Of a stretch of DNA of 64,000 bases, positions 9,301-18,313 are shown one piece after another; position 1 is the first letter of the stretch, and every line of letters begins with the position of its first letter. Under the pieces are notes generated by a model that saw only the letters and a program-made list of their open reading frames with translations, was not told the origin of the DNA and did not search any database. The stretch lies in assembly GCA_963789275.1 (NCBI GenBank), contig CAWBKF010000047.1:1-64000 (forward strand), written 5' to 3'. The position numbers and the translations under genes were made by a program. Source of the DNA: DAHUYF01 sp963789275 (GTDB lineage Bacteria > Pseudomonadota > Alphaproteobacteria > ATCC43930 > CGMCC-115725).

Positions 9301-9484
9301 GGGCGCCGCGCAGATCAGCCGGCGCGACGTCGGCACCTCGGTGTTCGCCGGCATGCTGGCGGCGAGCTCGATCGGCATCTTCCTGATCCCGATGCTCTAT
9401 GTCGTCTTCCAGCATTTGCGCGAATGGGGCCACCGGCGCCTGCGGCGCGGCGGGCGCGAGCACCAGCCGGCCGCCGGCGAATAA
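6335..9484 (+). CDS. RND multidrug efflux pump (AcrB/MexB family, HAE1)
   Basis: Inner-membrane proton-driven drug exporter of 1049 residues, the full length of the HAE1 family. It begins MISAIFVRRPRLAIVIAI (TM1), has two large periplasmic loops, and keeps the TM4 proton-relay aspartates in VDDAIVVVENVER. The second-half signature AKNGILIVEFAKEQRE is present near TM10, followed by MMTSIAFVLGLVPLVIAQGA. It forms a trimer with the adaptor encoded just upstream. No outer-membrane TolC-like factor is in the operon, so it probably borrows one from elsewhere. Substrates cannot be inferred. Confidence 0.93.
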   Translation: MISAIFVRRPRLAIVIAIVITIAGAIALTRIPVAQFPDIVPPRVQVSATYPGASAAVVEATVAQPLEAQIVGVDKMIYMKSTSGNDGSYNLTVSFLPGTNPDIDTVNVNNRVQTALAQLPPEVQLQGLVVLKRSAAILQFMALYGEDAKLTPVFITSYATINILDEISRVPGVGQALLFGKLNYSMRIWFDTQRLTSLNLAPSDVVNAIQAQNVQAAVGRIGARPVNNDQQFQMNVQTQGRLTTTQQFGNIVLRANPDGSVLRVRDVARVEMGAQNEDTETRINGRSAVGIALYLTPDANAVATATLVNRAMARLSERFPPGLKAHVVYDSTVFVGDTIHEVLKTLAEAFILVVIVVFLFLGNLRATVIPAVAVPVSLIGTFAVLLAMGYSANTVSLLALVLAIGIVVDDAIVVVENVERVLEEEPGVTPAEATIRAMGQITGPIIAITLVLLSVFVPVAFIPGISGQLFRQFAVTISVAMLISALNALTLSPALCALVLRHEGPRRGIMGGVLRSIDHVRDGYAAVVRRLVRLAVLSLLLIAVFAVGIYGVSRITPTSFLPEEDQGAFFLNVQLPDGASVARTSETVRRVEDVLRSMPQVQDAFAVVGFSLLDSANESNTAFLVAKLKPFEDRVGAANSAQTLIRRMFGEAQQIRTATIVPFNLPPIIGLSTSGGFEYQLEALEGQDPARLGSVMQGIIAAANQDPRLARVFSTFTATTPSIYLDIDRDKAQALGLNINDVFTALQSTLGGFFVNNFNLYGRTWQVNIEGEAADRRDISDIWQIYVRNKAGEMVPMRSIANLRFVVGPQVITRYNNYRSVTINGSPAPGGSSGAALAAMQEVSDATLPPGYTFEWTGTAFQEHEASGQTGPILATAVIFAYLFLVGLYESWVIPIPVLLSVVVGVLGAYGGIIISGLTLDLYAQIGLVVLIALAAKNGILIVEFAKEQREAGMAVGDAAAMGARMRFRAVMMTSIAFVLGLVPLVIAQGAAQISRRDVGTSVFAGMLAASSIGIFLIPMLYVVFQHLREWGHRRLRRGGREHQPAAGE

Positions 9485-9491
9485 ACAGCGG

Positions 9492-10262
<771 letters not shown>

Positions 10263-10427
10263 GCCTACCCCCGTTTTCCGCCCTACACGCCGGCGTCTTC
10301 CGGCCTTTGGCGGCAGCCTAGTCGATTTCCGACGCCACTGTCATCCCTGGGGGTAAAGAAATTATAATTGGCAACGATCGCCGTGACGGGCGAAAAACCG
10401 GGCGGTCGCCGATCGGGAGATGACGAG

Positions 10428-10619
10428 ATGAGAAGAATATGGCTTGCCGTGGCGCTGCTGCCGCTGCTCTCCGCCTGCGGCGGCGGCAACGGCATCGACC
10501 CGGCTAAGGATCAGGCCGAAGCCGCCGAGCAGGCGAAGAACTGCGCCGACCCCAAATGGAAAGAGGCGCATCTCGGCATCTGGTACAGCGTCTGCCGCCC
10601 CAACGCCGCGGTGCGTTAG
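10428..10619 (+). CDS. Small putative lipoprotein
   Basis: A 63-residue protein with a lipoprotein signal: MRRIWLAVALLPLLSAC, in which LSAC is the lipobox and Cys17 would be the lipidated residue. The mature part is short, with two further cysteines (NCADPKW and SVCRPN) that could form a disulfide. The start at 10428 is preceded by GGGAGATGACGAG. No homologous family is recognised. It stands alone between the SDR and the riboswitch-controlled metZ. Confidence 0.6.
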   Translation: MRRIWLAVALLPLLSACGGGNGIDPAKDQAEAAEQAKNCADPKWKEAHLGIWYSVCRPNAAVR

Positions 10620-10681
10620 GAGCCGGTCTGGCGCGCGACAGGCTTGACAGGGGCGTCAGCCGGGAGTACGCCGCTCCCTGT

Positions 10682-10738
10682 ACCGTGGTGATTTGAGCCG
10701 ACCGGCTTGCGGCCACGTAAAACCAACCGCTAAAAAGG
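10682..10738 (+). ncRNA. SAM-II riboswitch
   Basis: The segment carries the hallmark conserved blocks of the SAM-II pseudoknot: CGTGGTGATTTG, then CCG, CTTGCGGCCACG, an A-rich linker and GCTAAAA. The P1 stem pairs CGTGG with CCACG. SAM-II is an alphaproteobacterial aptamer found upstream of methionine and SAM biosynthesis genes. Here it lies about 85 bp ahead of metZ and is followed by an intrinsic terminator at 10756-10787, so high SAM should shut off metZ. A -35-like TTGACA lies at 10644-10649 upstream. Confidence 0.92.
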
Positions 10739-10755
10739 TCGGAGGCTCCTCCCGG

Positions 10756-10787
10756 AACCCTGGCCCTTTGCGGATCCAGGGTTTTTT
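10756..10787 (+). terminator. Intrinsic terminator in the metZ leader
   Basis: An 8-bp stem (AACCCTGG at 10756-10763 with CCAGGGTT at 10776-10783) is followed by a run of six T (10782-10787). It lies between the SAM-II aptamer and the metZ start, which fits control by premature termination. Confidence 0.85.
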
Positions 10788-10822
10788 CGTGCCCGCTGCC
10801 GGCGACCGCAGGAGCAACGACC

Positions 10823-12022
10823 ATGCCTGACGCCTTTCGCGCGCTTCCCCCAGATCTCCGCCCGCGCACCGTGATGGCGCGCGGCGGCCATCTGCGCAGC
10901 CAGTTCATGGAGACCGCCGAGGCGATCTATATGAGCTCCGGCTATGTCTACAAATCGGCGGAGGAGGCGGAATCAGCCTTTGCCAAGGACGGCTCGCGCT
11001 TCGTCTATTCGCGCTACGCCAATCCGACGGTAGCCATGTTCGAGGAGCGCCTGCGGCTGCTCGAAGGCGCCGAGGGGTGCCGCGCCACCGCCAGCGGCAT
11101 GGCGGCGGTCTTCGCGGCGCTCGCCTCGCAGGTCAAGGCCGGCGACCGCGTCGTCGCCTCGCGCGCGCTGTTCAATTCGTGCAACTACGTCATCACCCAG
11201 ATCCTGCCGCGCTATGGCGTCACTACCGAGCTCGTCGACGGGCGCGACCTTGCCGCCTGGCAGCGTGCGCTGGCGCCAGGGGTCAAGGCGGTGTTCTGCG
11301 AGAGCCCGTCCAACCCGACGCTCGAGCTGGTCGATCTCGCGGCGGTGGCCGATCTCACCCACCGCGCCGGCGGCGTGCTCATCGTCGACAATGTCTTCGC
11401 CACGCCGCTGCTGCAGCGCCCCTTGCAGCTCGGCGCCGATATCGTGGTCTATTCCGCGACCAAGCATATCGACGGGCAGGGGCGCAGCCTCGGCGGCGCG
11501 GTGCTCGGGCCGGACAAATTCGTGCGCGAGAGCCTGATGCCGTTCCTGCGCCACACCGGCCCCGCCTTGAGCCCGTTCAATGCCTGGCTGCTGCTCAAAG
11601 GCATCGAGACCCTGCCGCTGCGGGTCGATGCCATGAGCCGCTCCGCCGCCGAGGTCGCGGCTTTCCTCGAGGGTCACGCCAAGGTGGCGCGCGTGCTCTA
11701 CCCCGGTCTCGAGAGCCATCCGCAGCGGGCGCTGGCGCGCCGGCAGATGAGCGGCGGCGGCACCTTGCTGGCGCTCTCGGTCGCGGGCGGCAAGGCCGGC
11801 GCCTTCCGCCTGCAGAATGCGCTGAAGCTCATCGAGATCTCGAACAATCTCGGCGACAGCAAGAGCCTGATCACCCATCCTGCCACGACGACGCATCACC
11901 GCTTCAAGCCCGAGGAGCGCGCCGAGCTTGGCATCGATGACGGGCTGGTGCGGCTCTCGGTCGGCCTCGAGGACCCGGCCGACCTGATCGCCGATCTCGA
12001 CCAGGCGCTCGGCGCGGTGTGA
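10823..12022 (+). CDS. metZ: O-succinylhomoserine sulfhydrylase
   Basis: PLP-dependent enzyme of 399 residues that makes homocysteine from O-succinylhomoserine and sulfide in methionine biosynthesis. The PLP lysine is in YSATKHIDGQG (Lys214). Other family landmarks are YSRYANPTV near residue 62, the SGMAAV phosphate-binding turn at about 91, and the C-terminal GDSKSLITHPATTTH. The start at 10823 follows GCAGGAGCAACGACC. The family also contains MetB, MetC and MetY; the SAM-II riboswitch and the sequence style favour MetZ. Confidence 0.88.
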   Translation: MPDAFRALPPDLRPRTVMARGGHLRSQFMETAEAIYMSSGYVYKSAEEAESAFAKDGSRFVYSRYANPTVAMFEERLRLLEGAEGCRATASGMAAVFAALASQVKAGDRVVASRALFNSCNYVITQILPRYGVTTELVDGRDLAAWQRALAPGVKAVFCESPSNPTLELVDLAAVADLTHRAGGVLIVDNVFATPLLQRPLQLGADIVVYSATKHIDGQGRSLGGAVLGPDKFVRESLMPFLRHTGPALSPFNAWLLLKGIETLPLRVDAMSRSAAEVAAFLEGHAKVARVLYPGLESHPQRALARRQMSGGGTLLALSVAGGKAGAFRLQNALKLIEISNNLGDSKSLITHPATTTHHRFKPEERAELGIDDGLVRLSVGLEDPADLIADLDQALGAV

Positions 12023-12029
12023 GGCGCCG

Positions 12030-12923
12030 ATGACGTCCTTCACCTCGCGCTTCATCGCCGCCAATGGGATCCGCATCCATTACGTACGGGAGGGGCGGGG
12101 CGCGCCCTTGCTGCTGCTGCATGGCTGGCCAGAATTCTGGTACGCTTGGCGCAAATGCATCCCGGCGCTGGCGCAGGATTTCGATGTCATCGCGCCTGAT
12201 CTGCGCGGCTTCGGCGACAGCGACAAGCCATCGCCGGGGCCGTCGGCCGATGCCGGGGCCGACATTCATGCGGCGGATATCGCGGCGCTGATCGACGGCC
12301 TCGGCCTCGGCCGGGTCGGCATCGTCTCGCACGATGTCGGCGCCCATGTCGCCCAGAGCGTGGCGCGGCTCCATCCGGAGCGGCTCAGCGGCCTCTTCTT
12401 CTTCAACTGCCCCTATCCCGGCATCGGCAGCCGCTGGGCCGCGCCCGATCACCTCATCGAGATCTGGTACCAGTCCTTCCACCAACAGAGCTGGGCCGCC
12501 GAGCTCGTCGGCAGCTCGCGCGCCGCCTGCCGCACATATTTCCGCCATTTCCTCAGCCATTGGGCGCATGACCCGCACGTCTTCGACGAGGATCTCGAAG
12601 CCTGGGTCGATAATTTCATGAAGCCCGGCAATCTCCAGGGCGGCTTCAACTGGTACATCTCGGCGCATCAGGCGCGCCTCGCGGCGATGCGGGGGGAGGT
12701 GCCGCGGCAGCTTCGCGCGCCCATCGACGTGCCGACGCGCGTGCTGTGGGGCGAGAGCGATCCCATCCTGAGGAGTGCCTGGGCCGATCGCCTGGGCGAG
12801 TTCTTCAGCGACGTGACGGTGACGACCGTCGCCGAGGCCGGCCATTTCGTCCATTACGAGAAGCCCGACCTCGCCTGCCGCGAGATCCGCGGCTTTTTCA
12901 CGAACCTTCGGGAGGTGACATGA
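12030..12923 (+). CDS. Alpha/beta hydrolase, epoxide hydrolase/haloacetate dehalogenase type
   Basis: Alpha/beta-fold hydrolase of 297 residues. The oxyanion-hole motif HGWPEFWYAW starts at about residue 31. The nucleophile is an aspartate in SHDVGAH (Asp102), as in epoxide hydrolases and haloalkane/haloacetate dehalogenases, rather than a serine. The catalytic acid region is WGESDPIL, and the catalytic histidine is in AGHFVHYEKP near the C-terminus. The stop overlaps the start of the next gene (ATGA at 12920-12923), so the two are coupled. The natural substrate is unknown. Confidence 0.82.
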   Translation: MTSFTSRFIAANGIRIHYVREGRGAPLLLLHGWPEFWYAWRKCIPALAQDFDVIAPDLRGFGDSDKPSPGPSADAGADIHAADIAALIDGLGLGRVGIVSHDVGAHVAQSVARLHPERLSGLFFFNCPYPGIGSRWAAPDHLIEIWYQSFHQQSWAAELVGSSRAACRTYFRHFLSHWAHDPHVFDEDLEAWVDNFMKPGNLQGGFNWYISAHQARLAAMRGEVPRQLRAPIDVPTRVLWGESDPILRSAWADRLGEFFSDVTVTTVAEAGHFVHYEKPDLACREIRGFFTNLREVT

Positions 12924-13857
12924 CGATAAAGCAGGTCGCGGTGGTCGGCGCCGGCACGATCGGCGCCAGCTGGGCCGCCTATTTCCTGTCGCGCGGCCTC
13001 GCGGTGACGGCGAGCGACCCCGCGCCCGGCGCCGAGGCCTTCGCGCGCGAGATGGTCATCCAGGCCTGGCCGAGCCTACAAGAGCTGGGCGGCATGGCGC
13101 CCGGCGCGCGGCCCGAGGCGCTGCGCTTCGAACGCGACCCGCAGAAGGCGGTCGCCGGCGCCGAGCTCGTGCAGGAGAGCGGGCCCGAACGCGAGGATCT
13201 CAAGATCGAGCTCCTGGCGGCGCTCGACAGCGTGCTGCCGCCCGAGGCGCTCATCGTCTCGAGCTCGTCGGGGCTGCTGATCAGCCGCCTGCAATCGCGC
13301 TGCCGGCATCCCGAGCGCTGCGTCCTCGGCCATCCCTTCAATCCGCCGCATCTCATCCCGCTGGTCGAGGTGGTGGGGGGCGCGCGGACCTCGGCCGACG
13401 CCATCGAGCGGACGCTCGCCTTCTATCGCGACGATCGGCAAGCACCCCATCCATATCCGCAAGGAGGTGGGCGGTCATGTCGCGAACCGCCTGCAGGCGG
13501 CGCTGTGGCGCGAGGCGGTGCATCTCGTCGCCGAAGGGGTGGCGAGCGTCAGTGATATCGATGCGGCCATCACCTACGGGCCGGGGCTGCGCTGGCCGAT
13601 CTACGGCCCGCATCTCACCTTTCACCTGGCCGGGGGCGTCGGCGGCATGGAGCATTTCATGAAGCACCTGCTCGTGCCGATGCAAAGCTGGTGGGATGAT
13701 CTCGGCAGCCCCGAGATGACGCCGGCGCTGCAGCGCGAGATCATCGACGGCGTCGCTGCCGAGGCGTCGGGCCGCTCGATCGCCGAGCTGGCGGCGCGGC
13801 GCGACCGCGCCCTCATCGCCGTCCTGCAGCGCGCTGAAGAGCGCGGAAGGCGGTTGA
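12920..13857 (+). CDS. 3-hydroxyacyl-CoA/carnitine dehydrogenase-like protein (frameshifted near 13432)
   Basis: NAD-dependent dehydrogenase of the lambda-crystallin/3-hydroxyacyl-CoA dehydrogenase family. The N-terminal Rossmann motif is VVGAGTIGASWAAYF, followed by VLGHPFNPPHLIPLVEVV. After about 13430 the frame shifts by one extra base. It continues with KEVGGHVANRLQAALWREA and GPGLRWPIYGPHLTFHL, a segment very like L-carnitine dehydrogenase. The shifted frame has no stop where the gene should end, before the convergent gene at 13860. One more extra base near 13850 would place a TGA at 13855-13857, giving about 312 residues. The upstream hydrolase overlaps its start by 4 bp. Confidence 0.75.
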
Positions 13858-13859
13858 GG

Positions 13860-14540
13860 TCAGCTGACCAGCGGCAGGGCGCGGATGTCGTAGGCGTAGC
13901 GCATGGAGCGGCCGAGCACGGGGTCCTCGAGCTCCATCTCGAAGCGGTCGGCCGCGGCGATCCCGCCGATCGCCGGCTGGGTCCCGCAGAACATCGCCGT
14001 GCCTTCCGGCAGGCCGGGGCCGCGCCCGGTGAAGCGCTCCATCAGCTCGCGCGGATCGCGGATGACCGCCGTGGCGCCTTCCTGGTAGAGGCGACGCTTG
14101 CCGCCTGCCACGGCATGGGCGCGCAGGATCAGGCGGTCCCAATGCGGCGCGACCTCCTCGAAGCGCCAGAGCTCGGGCGCGACCACCTTGCGGCAGAGCT
14201 GCTTGGAAAGCGCCACCGAATAGGCTTCGGCGGCGCGGTCGGTATGGTCGGAGCCGAGCCCCACCCACAGCCCGCCGGCGGAGAAGATCACCGTCTCGAC
14301 TTCGCCCGAGGTCTCGGCGCCGACGACGTCGATGCTCGTCTCGGTGGTGAGGAGGCCGCGATCGACGCGGTAGAACAGCGGCACGCTGCTCGGCGGCTTG
14401 ACGCCGATCGCCTTGAGCTCGTCGATATGATGCTGCAGCCCCGCGGTATCGCGCCCAGTCCATCCGGCAATCACGAGATCGGCGACCTCGAAATCGACGG
14501 TATCGCGCCAGCCGCCACTATGTCTCAGCATCCGCACCAT
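13860..14540 (-). CDS. DUF2848 family protein
   Basis: Conserved protein of 226 residues, recognised as DUF2848 by GWTGRDTAGLQHHIDEL near the N-terminus, the segment ETVIFSAGGLWVGLGSDHTDR and the C-terminal FEMELEDPVLGRSM. The family has no established activity; its fold is thought to resemble fumarylacetoacetate-hydrolase-like enzymes, and the conserved GSDHTDR would fit a metal or acid/base site (inference). The start at 14540 is favoured by the upstream GGAGAGAA on the minus strand; a longer version to 14669 would run through low-quality sequence. It is divergent from the MetE-like gene, 97 bp away. Confidence 0.75.
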   Translation of the reverse strand: MVRMLRHSGGWRDTVDFEVADLVIAGWTGRDTAGLQHHIDELKAIGVKPPSSVPLFYRVDRGLLTTETSIDVVGAETSGEVETVIFSAGGLWVGLGSDHTDRAAEAYSVALSKQLCRKVVAPELWRFEEVAPHWDRLILRAHAVAGGKRRLYQEGATAVIRDPRELMERFTGRGPGLPEGTAMFCGTQPAIGGIAAADRFEMELEDPVLGRSMRYAYDIRALPLVS

Positions 14541-14637
14541 GGGGTTCTCTCCGCTCTTTGCCGCGACCATGCGGTATCGCCGGGGGGTTGTCCACGGCGC
14601 GTGCCCCGGTAAAGTGGCCGGCGGGGAGGGCAGGCCC

Positions 14638-15804
14638 ATGCAGCACAGCGCGGAGCGGATTCTGACCACGCATACCGGCAGCCTGCCGCGACCGGCGGAG
14701 CTGACGCGGCTTTATACCCGCCGCGCGCGCGGCGAGGCGGTCGATCCGGCCGTGCTCGAGGAGGCGGGGCGGCAGGCGCTGCGCTGGGTGGTGCCGAAGC
14801 AGCTCGATGCCGGCATCGACATCGGCAATAACGGCGAGCAGCAGCGCGAAGGTTTCTTTCTCTATCTCCGCCATCGGCTCAGCGGCTTCGGCGGCAGCTG
14901 GCAGCGCTCGCCGCGCGGCGACATCGAGCGTTATCCGCTGTTCAAGGAGGCGATGCTGAGCCAGCTCGCCGGCAAGGAGGCGGTCAGCAATTTCGCGCCG
15001 CCCAAGGCGGTCGGCGAGATCCGCTATCTCGATCCCGCCCTGGTCCAGGCGGAGTGCCGCGATTTCCGCGCAGTGCTGGACGCGATCGAGCGCGGCTTCG
15101 TCGAGCCGTTCCTGACCGCGCCGTCGCCGGGCATCGTCGCGTCGGCGGTGCTGAACGAGCATTATGCCAGCGAGGAAGCTTATCTGGCGGCGCTCGCCGC
15201 GGCGCTCAAGGTCGAGTATGACGCCATCGTCGGCGCCGGGTTTCTGCTGCAGCTCGATTGTCCCGACCTCGCGCTCGAGCGGCATGTCTCCTACATGGAC
15301 CGGCCGCTCGGCGACTTCCTCGAATTCGTCGAGCGCGTGATCGCGGCGATCAACGCGGCGCTGGTCGACATACCGCGCGACCGGGTGCGGATGCATGTCT
15401 GCTGGGGCAATTACGAGGCGCCGCATGATTGCGACGTGCCGCTGGACGAGATCTGGCCGGTGCTGCGGCAGGCCGAGGTGGGCGCCTTCGTGCTGCCCTT
15501 CGCCAATCCGCGCCATGCCCATGAGGCGCGCTGCCTCGAGGCGCTGCCGCTGGCCGACGACCAGCTCATCGTCGCCGGGGTCATCGACAGCCTGACCAAT
15601 TTCGTCGAGCATCCCGAAGTGGTGGCCGAGCGCATCGAGCGCGTGGCGCAGGCGGTGGGCGATCCGCGGCGCGTCATCGCCGGCACCGATTGCGGCTTCG
15701 ATACCTCCGCCGGGATGGGGCGGGTGGCCGAGGATGTGGTCTGGGCGAAGCTGCGCGCGCTGCGCGACGGTGCGCGCCTCGCCAGCGAGCGGCTCTTCAC
15801 CTGA
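14638..15804 (+). CDS. MetE-like cobalamin-independent methionine synthase-family protein
   Basis: Single-domain TIM-barrel protein of 388 residues related to the C-terminal half of MetE. It begins ILTTHTGSLPRP, a hallmark of the MetE-like orphan group. Zinc-ligand candidates are the His and Cys in MHVCWGNYE and the Cys in GTDCGFDT near the end. It lacks the N-terminal half of true MetE, so methionine synthase activity with methyl-folate cannot be assumed. Related orphans act as methyltransferases on other substrates. Start at 14638 after GGCGGGGAGGG. Confidence 0.8.
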   Translation: MQHSAERILTTHTGSLPRPAELTRLYTRRARGEAVDPAVLEEAGRQALRWVVPKQLDAGIDIGNNGEQQREGFFLYLRHRLSGFGGSWQRSPRGDIERYPLFKEAMLSQLAGKEAVSNFAPPKAVGEIRYLDPALVQAECRDFRAVLDAIERGFVEPFLTAPSPGIVASAVLNEHYASEEAYLAALAAALKVEYDAIVGAGFLLQLDCPDLALERHVSYMDRPLGDFLEFVERVIAAINAALVDIPRDRVRMHVCWGNYEAPHDCDVPLDEIWPVLRQAEVGAFVLPFANPRHAHEARCLEALPLADDQLIVAGVIDSLTNFVEHPEVVAERIERVAQAVGDPRRVIAGTDCGFDTSAGMGRVAEDVVWAKLRALRDGARLASERLFT

Positions 15805-15812
15805 GCGGCGGC

Positions 15813-16580
15813 ATGGCGGAACGGCCCTTCTCGCTCGACGGCCGGCTCGCCTTGGTGACGGGTGCGGCGCGCGGGCTGGGCTTCGCCATGGCGGCGAGCC
15901 TGGCGCGGGCCGGAGCGCAGGTGCTGCTGAACGGCCGTGATGCGGCGCGGCTCGCGCCGGTGGTGGAAGGCCTGCGCGCGCAGGGGCTTGCCGCGGCGCA
16001 GTTGGCCTTCGACGTCGCCGACGAGGCGGCGGTCGGCCGCGCCTTCGGCGCGATCGAGCGCGAGCATGGCCGGCTCGACATCCTCGTCAGCAATGTCGGG
16101 CTGCGCAACCGGCGCCCCATCGACCAGCTCTCGCTCGGCGACATGCGCGAGATGCTCGAGGTCAATCTCGCCGCGCCCTTCGGCCTCGCCAAGGCGGCGG
16201 CGGCGCTGATGCTGCCGCGTCGCTGGGGACGCATCATCATGGTGACATCGGTGGCGGGACCGCTGTCGCGCGCCGGCGATGCCGCCTATACCGCGGCCAA
16301 GGGTGGTCTCGCCGCGCTCACCCGCTCGCTTGCCGCCGAATACGGCCCGCATGGCATCACCGCCAACGCCATCGCGCCCGGCTTCTTCGCCACCGAGACC
16401 AACGCCGAGCGCGTCGCGGACGCCAAATTTCTCTCCTTCGTCGAGCTGCGCGTGCCGTTGCGCCGATGGGGCCAGCCGCAGGAGATCGGCGGTGCCGCCG
16501 TCTTCCTGGCATCGACCGAGGCGTCCTACGTCAACGGCCACGTGCTCACGGTCGATGGCGGTTTCAGCGCGTCTTTCTGA
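15813..16580 (+). CDS. SDR-family oxidoreductase
   Basis: Short-chain dehydrogenase of 255 residues. The cofactor motif is TGAARGLG, the NNAG-equivalent is VSNVGL, the catalytic serine is in VTSVAGP, and Tyr/Lys are in AAYTAAKGG. The C-terminus LTVDGGFSASF is standard. It follows the MetE-like gene by 8 bp and precedes an acyl-CoA ligase, so it is likely part of the same catabolic operon. Gluconate 5-dehydrogenase-like members look similar, but the substrate is not assigned. Confidence 0.87.
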   Translation: MAERPFSLDGRLALVTGAARGLGFAMAASLARAGAQVLLNGRDAARLAPVVEGLRAQGLAAAQLAFDVADEAAVGRAFGAIEREHGRLDILVSNVGLRNRRPIDQLSLGDMREMLEVNLAAPFGLAKAAAALMLPRRWGRIIMVTSVAGPLSRAGDAAYTAAKGGLAALTRSLAAEYGPHGITANAIAPGFFATETNAERVADAKFLSFVELRVPLRRWGQPQEIGGAAVFLASTEASYVNGHVLTVDGGFSASF

Positions 16581-16655
16581 TTGGCGTCCTGCGGCCGGGT
16601 CGGCTATAGCGTGGGCAGCCGGCCAAGAAATGCGACACAGAGCCAGGGAGGTGGG

Positions 16656-18290
16656 ATGCGCGGATTGATGATGGACCGCCCGTTGCTCATCGGGGCGCTC
16701 ATTCAATATGCCGCCGAGTATCACGGTGATACCGAGATCGTGACACGGACCGTCGAGGGTCCGATCCACCGCTACACCTATCTCGAGGCGGAGCGCCGCG
16801 CCAAGCAGCTGGCGAAGGCGCTGAAGCGGCTCGGCGTGGGACCCGGCGACCGGGTGGCGACCATCGCCTGGAACACCCACCGGCATTTCGAGCTCTACTT
16901 CGCCGTCTCCGGCATCGGCGCCGTCTGCCATACGATCAATCCGCGGCTCTTCGCCGATCAGCTGCGCTACATCGTGAACCATGCCGAGGACAAGATCCTG
17001 TTCCTCGACCTCACCTTCGTGCCGATCGCGGAGAAGATGGCGGGGGAATGGCCGACGGTTCGGCACTATGTGATCATGACCGATCGCGCGCACATGCCGC
17101 AGACGAGCCTTCCCGGCGCGCTCTGCTATGAGGAGCTCGTCGCCGGCGAGGCGGCGGATCTCGTCTGGCCGGAGTTCGACGAGAACACCGCGTCCTCGCT
17201 GTGCTACACCTCGGGCACCACCGGCAATCCCAAGGGCGCGCTCTATACCCACCGCTCCACCCTGCTGCACAGCTTCGCCGTCTGCTCGGCCAACGCGGTC
17301 GGGATCTCGATGCGCGACTCGATCCTGCCGGTCGTGCCGATGTTCCACGTCAACGCCTGGGGCATTCCCTACGCGGCGGCGATGTCCGGCTCGAAGCTGG
17401 TGTTTCCCGGCCCGAAGCTCGACGGCGCCAGCCTGCACGAGCTGTTCACACAGGAGAAAGTAACGCTGTCGCTCGGCGTTCCCACCGTGTGGCTCGGCCT
17501 GCTGCAGTATCTCGAGCAGACCGGCAAGCGCCTTGACGGCGTGAAGCGCGTCACCGTCGGCGGCTCGGCCGCGCCGCGGACGATGATCGAAGCCTTCGAG
17601 GAGACCTACGGCGTCCAATGCATCCATGGCTGGGGCATGACCGAGATGAGCCCGGTGGGCTCGCTGGCGCTGCCGAAGCTGAAGCATCTCGAGCGCTCGA
17701 AGGACGAGCTGCTGGCGATCAAGACCAAGCAGGGCTTGCCGCTGTTCGGCGTCGACATGAAGGTGGTCGGCGCCGACGGCACGGCGCAGCCGCATGACGG
17801 CAAGGCAAGCGGCGAACTGCTGGTGCGCGGTCCCTGGATCGTCAGCGGCTATTTCAATGATGACCAGGCGACGGCAGCCGCCTTCGACGATGCCGGCTGG
17901 TTCCGCACCGGCGACGTCGCCACCATCGACAGCGACGGCTACATGATCATCGTCGACCGCAGCAAGGACGTGATCAAATCCGGCGGCGAGTGGATCAGCT
18001 CGATCGATGTCGAGAACGCGGCGATGGGCCATCCCGACATCGCCGAGGCCGCGGTGATCGGCCTGCCGCATCCCAAATGGGACGAGCGGCCGCTGCTCAT
18101 CGTCGTGGCCAAGCCCGGGCGGCAGCCGACCAAGGAATCGATCACCGCCTTCCTCGGCGACAAGATCGCCCGCTGGCAGCTGCCCGATGACGTGGTGATC
18201 GTGCCGGAGATCCCGCACGGCGCCACCGGCAAGGTGCTGAAGACCAGGCTGCGCGAGCAGTTCAAGGACTACCACCTGCCGACGGTCTAG
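16656..18290 (+). CDS. Acyl-CoA synthetase (AMP-forming), AlkK-like
   Basis: Adenylate-forming acyl-CoA ligase of 544 residues, which activates a carboxylic acid with ATP and CoA. The P-loop-like A3 motif is YTSGTTGNPKGALYTHRS. A5 is GWGMTEMSPVG, and A7/A8 are in FRTGDVATID and DRSKDVIKSGGEW. The catalytic lysine is near the C-terminus in TGKVLKTRLRE. The start at 16656 lies after AGGGAGGTGGG. The closest characterised type is the medium/long-chain ligase group (AlkK). It sits between two SDR genes. Confidence 0.9.
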   Translation: MRGLMMDRPLLIGALIQYAAEYHGDTEIVTRTVEGPIHRYTYLEAERRAKQLAKALKRLGVGPGDRVATIAWNTHRHFELYFAVSGIGAVCHTINPRLFADQLRYIVNHAEDKILFLDLTFVPIAEKMAGEWPTVRHYVIMTDRAHMPQTSLPGALCYEELVAGEAADLVWPEFDENTASSLCYTSGTTGNPKGALYTHRSTLLHSFAVCSANAVGISMRDSILPVVPMFHVNAWGIPYAAAMSGSKLVFPGPKLDGASLHELFTQEKVTLSLGVPTVWLGLLQYLEQTGKRLDGVKRVTVGGSAAPRTMIEAFEETYGVQCIHGWGMTEMSPVGSLALPKLKHLERSKDELLAIKTKQGLPLFGVDMKVVGADGTAQPHDGKASGELLVRGPWIVSGYFNDDQATAAAFDDAGWFRTGDVATIDSDGYMIIVDRSKDVIKSGGEWISSIDVENAAMGHPDIAEAAVIGLPHPKWDERPLLIVVAKPGRQPTKESITAFLGDKIARWQLPDDVVIVPEIPHGATGKVLKTRLREQFKDYHLPTV

Positions 18291-18313
18291 AGAGCGGAGC
18301 TGGGGAGGGTGCG

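Noticed and set aside
13467..14612. A 381-codon continuation of the dehydrogenase into the DUF2848 gene region
   Set aside because: After about 13855 the translation is antisense to DUF2848 and has no dehydrogenase similarity. The true end is taken as about 13857.
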